A stretch of DNA of 64,000 bases from positions 62,001 to 126,000 of the forward strand of contig WRIR01000004.1 in the NCBI GenBank assembly GCA_009782605.1. Direction: 5' to 3'. The translations under genes were made by a program, and so were the position numbers. Shown here in pieces: positions 59,460 through 64,000 of this stretch. This DNA is from Eggerthellaceae bacterium (lineage in GTDB: Bacteria; Actinomycetota; Coriobacteriia; Coriobacteriales; Eggerthellaceae). Numbering within the stretch: the stretch's first letter is position 1; every line of letters starts with the position of its first letter. The notes beneath the pieces are model-generated. The model saw only the letters and a list, made by a program, of their open reading frames with translations. It had not been told where the DNA came from and did no database searches.

Positions 59460-60132
59460 CCAGCTCTTTCTTCAGTTGGGCAATCTCGTCTTCGACCGCA
59501 ATGCTTCCGCCAGCGGAGGAATACTTCGCCTCAAGCGCTGCCGCATCGTTGGTAGGCTGCTGGTTGAGCTCGCTCACCGCATTGGCGTGGTCGAGCTTCT
59601 TTTCGGCCTTTGCCTCCATGCGGTCGAAAGCACCCATGGCACCGGCGGCCTTGTCGGCTCCGGAAGTGAAGTTGTTCACCTTTTCCTGGGTCTTTGCGAC
59701 GGCTGCCTTGGCCTTCACTGCCTCTTGGCGGCCCTTGAGCGTGTCGATGTCGCTCACCAGCTTGTCATGCATCTCGCGCATCTTGTTTGCGCTGTCGCGG
59801 GCGGCCTCGTAGGTCGTCTTGAGGCTGGCGGCCTTTGCGTCCAGCTTCTGCTTCTTCTCGATGAGCTTGCGTGCGTCGTCCTCGTTGCCGGCCTCCAGCG
59901 CCTTGCGTGCGAGGTTCATGAACTTCTCGACTTCGGCGGCATTGTCGTCGAAGAGGCGCTTGGCGCGTGTCTCTTCGGCCATGACGCCTGCGGTCTCCGA
60001 CCTCACCTGCGCCAGGCTGTCGGTCAGGTCACGCATGTACTGGTCGATCATCTTTGCCGGATCCTCTGCCTTGTCAAGCAGCTCGTTGATGTTCGCCCTT
60101 ACGATGTCTGAAAAGCGCTCTAAAATTCCCAT
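59452..60132 (-). CDS. pspA: PspA/IM30-family membrane stress protein
   Basis: The 226-residue protein is almost wholly helical and coiled coil: an N-terminal amphipathic helix (MGILERFSDIVRANINELLD), PAKMIDQYMRDLTDSLAQVR (about 26-45) and long heptad runs to residue 200. PspA/IM30 proteins bind and stabilise the cytoplasmic membrane under envelope stress. AGGAGAGAACC precedes the ATG. It lies 28 bp after the TPM-domain gene and is probably co-transcribed with it; PspA and TPM-domain proteins are recurrent neighbours (from memory). Confidence 0.92.
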   Translation of the reverse strand: MGILERFSDIVRANINELLDKAEDPAKMIDQYMRDLTDSLAQVRSETAGVMAEETRAKRLFDDNAAEVEKFMNLARKALEAGNEDDARKLIEKKQKLDAKAASLKTTYEAARDSANKMREMHDKLVSDIDTLKGRQEAVKAKAAVAKTQEKVNNFTSGADKAAGAMGAFDRMEAKAEKKLDHANAVSELNQQPTNDAAALEAKYSSAGGSIAVEDEIAQLKKELGL

Positions 60133-60160
60133 AGTTGGTTCTCTCCTGTCTTGTTTCTCT

Positions 60161-61720
60161 CTAGCCCTTGGTCGATATGTCGTCCTCGTACTTCTTTACG
60201 AGGCTTTCCACATACTGTTCGTCGAATGCCTTGTCCGCTGGCACCCGAGAAACCTCCTCTCTACTTTCTTGGTCGGATGTGCTCTTTCCTGTTTGAGTGT
60301 CATCGTGCGTGTTGTTTTGTGTGGCTTTGGCGGCCTGCGTGGTCTGTGCGTCTTGGGCGGGCTCGGCGGCCTGCGTGCCGCCTTGCGTGTCTTGCGGATC
60401 CTGTGTGCCGACCTTGTATTTATCCGCGAGGTCCTTCGCCTCCTGGTCGCCGAAGGATTCGATCGGCATGCTGAGGACTTCCTCTATATGCTTCTGGTCC
60501 CGGGCGCGCTGCTCGCGGCGATTCTTCAAGATAAAGTAAGCCGCTGCGGCAATGGCCACCAGGGTGAGGCAGATGATGATAGGCACCAGCGGGGACTGCT
60601 CAACCGCCATGATGCGCTGCCCCGTGTCGGCAAAGGTCCGCGAGAACACCTCTTCCTCGGAAAGCGAGTTGTTGTAGTAGTGGCGGTCCAGGTAGTCGTT
60701 TAGGATGCTGGTCGCCTCGCTGTCCATGACGGTCTTGGCCTGTGCGCCCACGACGTAACCGCAGGCGTAGGACCCCCTTCCGTCGTCACAGAAGACGAGC
60801 AGGAAATGACCCTCGTCGGTGAAAAGCTGGGGATAGAGCTGTTCGGCATAGCGCGTCAGTTCCTGGGACGACGTGCTCGTTCCGTTGGGCATGATGTAGA
60901 GATAGGGCGCTACGCCGGTTTCCTGGAAGAAGGAGCGCATACCGCTGATCAGCGTGTTGGGGCTGTGGATCCAGCCGCCGTCGGCGTCGGTGAAATACTC
61001 CGTCTGGTTCGTCGCCGAGGCGGGGAGCGCGACACGCTCGATCGTCGACCGGGTCATGCCGCCGGCATCGCCCATCGAGGCGAAGAGGGCGAAGATGAGC
61101 ATGAGGCCGAAGAATACGGCAAGGGCGATCAGCATCGTGCGCATGGAGCAGCCGCTGTTCGCCGAAGGGGGCTGCGGCGAGGCGGTGTTGGGGCCGCCCG
61201 CCATGGGCGCGTTGCTGGGTGCGCCGAAGTTCGGGTTCCCGGCTACGAACTGAGGCTGGCCTACCGGCTGGCCCACGGGCCGCCCCGTGCGGGGATCGAT
61301 CATCACCTGCCCGCCCGGAACCGTGTGGGGGTTCCCGGACGCATAGGGGTTCCCGGACGCATAGGGGTTGCCCGCATGGGGATTGCCGCTTGCGAAGGGG
61401 TTGCCTCCAACAACGGGACTCCCGCCGCCGTAGCGCGGGGCGTTGATGATGACAGGAGCCCGGGGCACGGCACGTGGGGCAGAGCGCGGGGCACTACCAC
61501 CGCCGAAAAGGCCGCCACCGCCCCAGCCTGGATTGTTATTGCCTGATGGAGGGGTGTTCTGACCAGAACCCCCGGAGAAAAGCGAGCGGCCTCCTGGCGA
61601 TCCGACGCCCCGACCACCGGAAAAGCCTCCGGTTGAACGGCTCCCGCCCGAAAAACCACTGGACGAGCGTCCGCCGAACGATCCGCCACCACCACTTCCT
61701 CCGCCGAACGATCTGCCCAC
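60161..61720 (-). CDS. TPM-domain membrane protein with Gly/Asn-rich N-terminus
   Basis: The start is the GTG at 61720 with AAGGAAA upstream (519 residues). The N-terminal 190 residues are low complexity, rich in Gly, Ser, Asn and Pro, with repeats of the type GNPYASGNP. A transmembrane helix (MLIALAVFFGLMLIFALFAS, about 191-212) leads to a TPM phosphatase-like domain (about 235-370: PYLYIMPNG, EGHFLLVFCDDG) and a second helix (VPIIICLTLVAIAAAAYFIL, about 385-405). The C-terminal tail has many (A/D)TQ triplets, like hypF. Such proteins often stand beside PspA; a role in envelope stress is inferred from that. Confidence 0.82.
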   Translation of the reverse strand: MGRSFGGGSGGGGSFGGRSSSGFSGGSRSTGGFSGGRGVGSPGGRSLFSGGSGQNTPPSGNNNPGWGGGGLFGGGSAPRSAPRAVPRAPVIINAPRYGGGSPVVGGNPFASGNPHAGNPYASGNPYASGNPHTVPGGQVMIDPRTGRPVGQPVGQPQFVAGNPNFGAPSNAPMAGGPNTASPQPPSANSGCSMRTMLIALAVFFGLMLIFALFASMGDAGGMTRSTIERVALPASATNQTEYFTDADGGWIHSPNTLISGMRSFFQETGVAPYLYIMPNGTSTSSQELTRYAEQLYPQLFTDEGHFLLVFCDDGRGSYACGYVVGAQAKTVMDSEATSILNDYLDRHYYNNSLSEEEVFSRTFADTGQRIMAVEQSPLVPIIICLTLVAIAAAAYFILKNRREQRARDQKHIEEVLSMPIESFGDQEAKDLADKYKVGTQDPQDTQGGTQAAEPAQDAQTTQAAKATQNNTHDDTQTGKSTSDQESREEVSRVPADKAFDEQYVESLVKKYEDDISTKG

Positions 61721-61934
61721 GGCTTTCCTTTCCCACAAACCGACGCCACGCGCTGTCCCTCAAAACGGCCGGTCTGTTTCGCCTTGCCACCACGCAAGAC
61801 GAGTGCTTAGAAGTTGCCCTCAATTATGCATTTATTCTAGCATGAATATCCCCGAGCATTCACGACGTTGAAAAAATGTTATTTCATCTGCAAAATTACC
61901 GGATTTCCGTGTTATCGCGCCAAAAATGCCCCCC
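61721..61934. promoter_or_regulatory. Promoter region of the TPM/pspA operon
   Basis: On the minus strand TGCTAGAAT (61834-61842) is an extended -10 box, giving a leader of about 110 nt before the GTG. The region 61843-61920 is AT-rich; no gene is seen. Confidence 0.5.
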
Positions 61935-61948
61935 TCACATGAGGGGGG
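61929..61948 (-). terminator. Terminator overlapping the purL stop codon
   Basis: On the minus strand CCCCCCTCATGTGAGGGGGG is a 6 to 8-bp stem that contains the last codons and TGA of purL and is followed by CATTTTTGG. The hairpin therefore forms over the stop codon itself. Confidence 0.7.
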
Positions 61949-64000
61949 TGTTGAAGGCCTGGGTCGCATCGGCGAGGCTTATGGCTATCTTGCCTTCTAT
62001 GGCGATGCCCGCCTCGGCGGGGACAACCTCGCCGATGACGGAATAGGGCACCCGGGCCGCGACCAGGCGCTGGGTCGTCTCCTGTGCGTTGAGGTTGTCG
62101 ACGCTCAGGATGAAGCGTGCCTGCGTCTCCGCGAAGAGGCTCGCGACGTCGGGCAGGCCGTCGTCGAGGACGGCCCGCAGGCCGAGGCCGCCGGCGACGG
62201 CGCACTCCGCAAGCGCCACCGCGGCGCCCCCCTCGCTTATGTCGTGCGCGCTCGCGGCGATGCCGTCGGCCACCATCTGGCGCACGAGGGCGCTCGTGTC
62301 GCGCTCAAGCTCTAAGTCGCACGCAGGGCAGCCGCCGCGGGCCTCGCCGTAGAGCGCACCCAGGTATTCGCTGCCGCCCAGCTCGTCGTCGGTCTCCCCG
62401 ACCAGGAAGACCGTGTCGCCCGCATTCTTGAACGCGGGCGTGGCGTGGCGCGTGTAATCCTCCATCACGCCGACCGTGGCGACGGCGGGCGTGGGGTAGA
62501 TGGCGTTGCCGAAGCTCTCGTTGTAAAAGCTCACGTTGCCGGAAATGACGGGTATCCCGAAGAGCGCACAGGCCTCGCTCATGCCGTCAACGGCGCGCTC
62601 GAAGGTGTAGAAGACCTCGGGCTTCTCGGGGTTGCCGAAGTTGAGGCAGTCCGTCAGCGCGGCCGGGGCCGCCCCGACGCAGGCGAGGTTGCGCACGCTT
62701 TCCGCAACGGCGATCTGTGCGCCGGTATAGGGGTCGCCCCAGCAGTAGCGGCCGTTGCAGTCGCAGGTCATGGCGATGCCGCGGCCGCTGACTTCCCCGC
62801 GGCCGGGGGCGCCTATGCGCACGACCGCCGCGTCGGCCCCCGGCAGGAGCGCCGTCGAGGCCTGTACCTGGTGGTCGTACTGGCGCCACACCCATTCCCG
62901 CGAGCAGATGTTGGGGCTTGCCAGGAGGGTAAGCAGCTGTGCCGAGAAGGCCTCGCAGTCCCCGTCCTCGGGCAAGCCCAGCGTATAGGGGTCGAAGGCG
63001 GCGGCCTTGTCAAGGTAGGCCGGGCGGCGGCTTTCGGGATGGTAGAGCGGGGCATCCTCGGCAAGACGGGCCGCCGGCATGTCGGCGACGACCTGCCGGC
63101 CCTCGGGCAGGTCGGTGTCGCGCACCACGAAGCGCCCGGTGTCGGTTATCTGGCCGATGACGGCGCACTTCACGCCCCAGCGCCCGCAGGCTTCCTCGAC
63201 GTCGGCGACGTCGGCGGGGTGCACGACGGCCAACATGCGCTCCTGGCTCTCGCTCACCATGATCTCGAAGGGCTCCATCCCGGACTCGCGCTGCGGCACC
63301 GCACGCACGTCGATCTCGATGCCGACCCCGCCGCGGCTCGCCATCTCCGAGGCGCTTGAGGTCAGTCCCGCGGCGCCGAGGTCGCCCAAGGCGACGAACT
63401 TCCCCCGGCCGAGCAGCTCAAGGCATACCTCGATGAGCAGCTTTTCGGCGAAGGGGTCGCCCACCTGCACGGCGGGGCGCTTGTTCTCGGCCGCCTCGTC
63501 GAACTCCTGCGAGGCGAGCACCGAAGCGCCACCGATACCGTCGCGCCCGGTGGAGTTGCCGATAAGGACGACCGGGTTGCCCGGGCCGCTGCCGACCGCG
63601 CGTGTCAGGTCCTCTTCCCGCATGAGGCCGAGCGCAAAGGCGTTGATCAGGCAGTTCCCCTCGTAGGCCTTGTCGAAGTATATCTCGCCGCCGACCGTGG
63701 GGACGCCGAGGCAGTTCCCGTAGCCGCCGATGCCCGCGACGGCGCCGTCGAGCAGATAGCGCTGGCGGGGCTGGTCGAGCGTCCCGAAGCGCAGGGAGTT
63801 CATCGAGGCTATCGGGCGGGCGCCCATCGTGAAGATGTCGCGGATGATGCCGCCGACGCCGGTGGCCGCGCCCTCGTAAGGCTCGATGGCGCTCGGGTGG
63901 TTGTGCGACTCCATCTTGAAGGCCGCCGCCCAGCCGTCGCCGACCGATATGACGCCGGCGTTCTCGCCGGGGCCCTGGAGCACGTGTTCGCCCGCGCTTG
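61935..64000 (-). CDS. purL: Phosphoribosylformylglycinamidine synthase subunit PurL (partial)
   Basis: The 5' end lies beyond the right edge; 688 codons are visible. The protein performs the fourth purine-synthesis step, making FGAM with PurQ-supplied ammonia and [41 protein letters not shown] (the catalytic His and metal region), and repeated AIRS-like halves with [15 protein letters not shown] and [16 protein letters not shown] are diagnostic of small-type PurL. The C-terminal half has [20 protein letters not shown] and [14 protein letters not shown]. About 80 N-terminal residues are missing, judged from the usual length of about 740-750. Confidence 0.96.
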   Translation of the reverse strand, partial: SAGEHVLQGPGENAGVISVGDGWAAAFKMESHNHPSAIEPYEGAATGVGGIIRDIFTMGARPIASMNSLRFGTLDQPRQRYLLDGAVAGIGGYGNCLGVPTVGGEIYFDKAYEGNCLINAFALGLMREEDLTRAVGSGPGNPVVLIGNSTGRDGIGGASVLASQEFDEAAENKRPAVQVGDPFAEKLLIEVCLELLGRGKFVALGDLGAAGLTSSASEMASRGGVGIEIDVRAVPQRESGMEPFEIMVSESQERMLAVVHPADVADVEEACGRWGVKCAVIGQITDTGRFVVRDTDLPEGRQVVADMPAARLAEDAPLYHPESRRPAYLDKAAAFDPYTLGLPEDGDCEAFSAQLLTLLASPNICSREWVWRQYDHQVQASTALLPGADAAVVRIGAPGRGEVSGRGIAMTCDCNGRYCWGDPYTGAQIAVAESVRNLACVGAAPAALTDCLNFGNPEKPEVFYTFERAVDGMSEACALFGIPVISGNVSFYNESFGNAIYPTPAVATVGVMEDYTRHATPAFKNAGDTVFLVGETDDELGGSEYLGALYGEARGGCPACDLELERDTSALVRQMVADGIAASAHDISEGGAAVALAECAVAGGLGLRAVLDDGLPDVASLFAETQARFILSVDNLNAQETTQRLVAARVPYSVIGEVVPAEAGIAIEGKIAISLADATQAFNTPLM

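Overview
The window looks like chromosomal DNA from a high-GC actinobacterium of the class Coriobacteriia, most likely near Eggerthellaceae. That placement is an inference. It rests on a membrane-embedded LuxR regulator with about 12 predicted helices fused to a LuxR HTH (49069-50520), a very large cell-surface protein built from repeats, a Tad/Flp pilus locus, an orphan hypF, and high GC with long antisense open frames. No rRNA or CRISPR array is present; the only tRNA is tRNA-Val(TAC).

Layout. (1) Positions 1-14421 (minus) are a single uninterrupted reading frame of at least 4,807 codons encoding a secreted repeat protein that runs off the left edge. (2) 14986-15691 (plus) is a two-gene unit: a small protein of unknown family and a retropepsin-like aspartic protease. 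(3) 15816-21184 is a two-component system divergent from a three-gene ABC-2 exporter. (4) 21207-23632 (minus) is a lower-GC toxin-antitoxin island: nucleotidyltransferase/HTH pair, RelE/RHH pair and HicAB. HicAB sits between two inverted copies of one palindromic element. (5) 23887-34242 (minus) is a compact Tad pilus operon: cpaB, tadZ, tadA, tadB, tadC, flp, four pseudopilin-like or TadG-like genes, a one-helix protein, a DUF192 protein and a zinc-ribbon protein. (6) 34516-35693 holds tRNA-Val and a REP-associated tyrosine transposase. (7) 35775-44789 holds htpG with a CIRCE-like operator, a MacB-type ABC transporter, a HAD phosphatase, homoserine dehydrogenase and diaminopimelate decarboxylase. 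(8) 45097-50520 (minus) is luxR, an MMPL transporter and a YhgE-like protein. (9) 51031-54324 is a second surface protein that uses the same repeat unit as the giant one. (10) 55035-64000 (minus) is hypF, pgi, pspA, a TPM-domain protein and the 3' part of purL.

Two themes connect the regions. The first is surface biology: two related repeat proteins, a Tad pilus, exporters, and a LuxR regulator beside the second surface protein. The second is small palindromic repeats. A family with the ends GGTGTCAATGGGGACGTATA occurs at six clear sites, usually within 30 bp after a stop codon and once supplying the stop codon. A second hairpin family flanks the tyrosine transposase, and a third (CATTGCGGGCCTGACCCGC) occurs twice or more. 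The best candidates for undescribed biology are the hierarchical repeat protein, the HicAB cassette between inverted palindromes, two tandem hairpins with an identical 23-nt core at 50818-50930, paired GGTCATAATGACC palindromes upstream of lysA, and the retropepsin pair.
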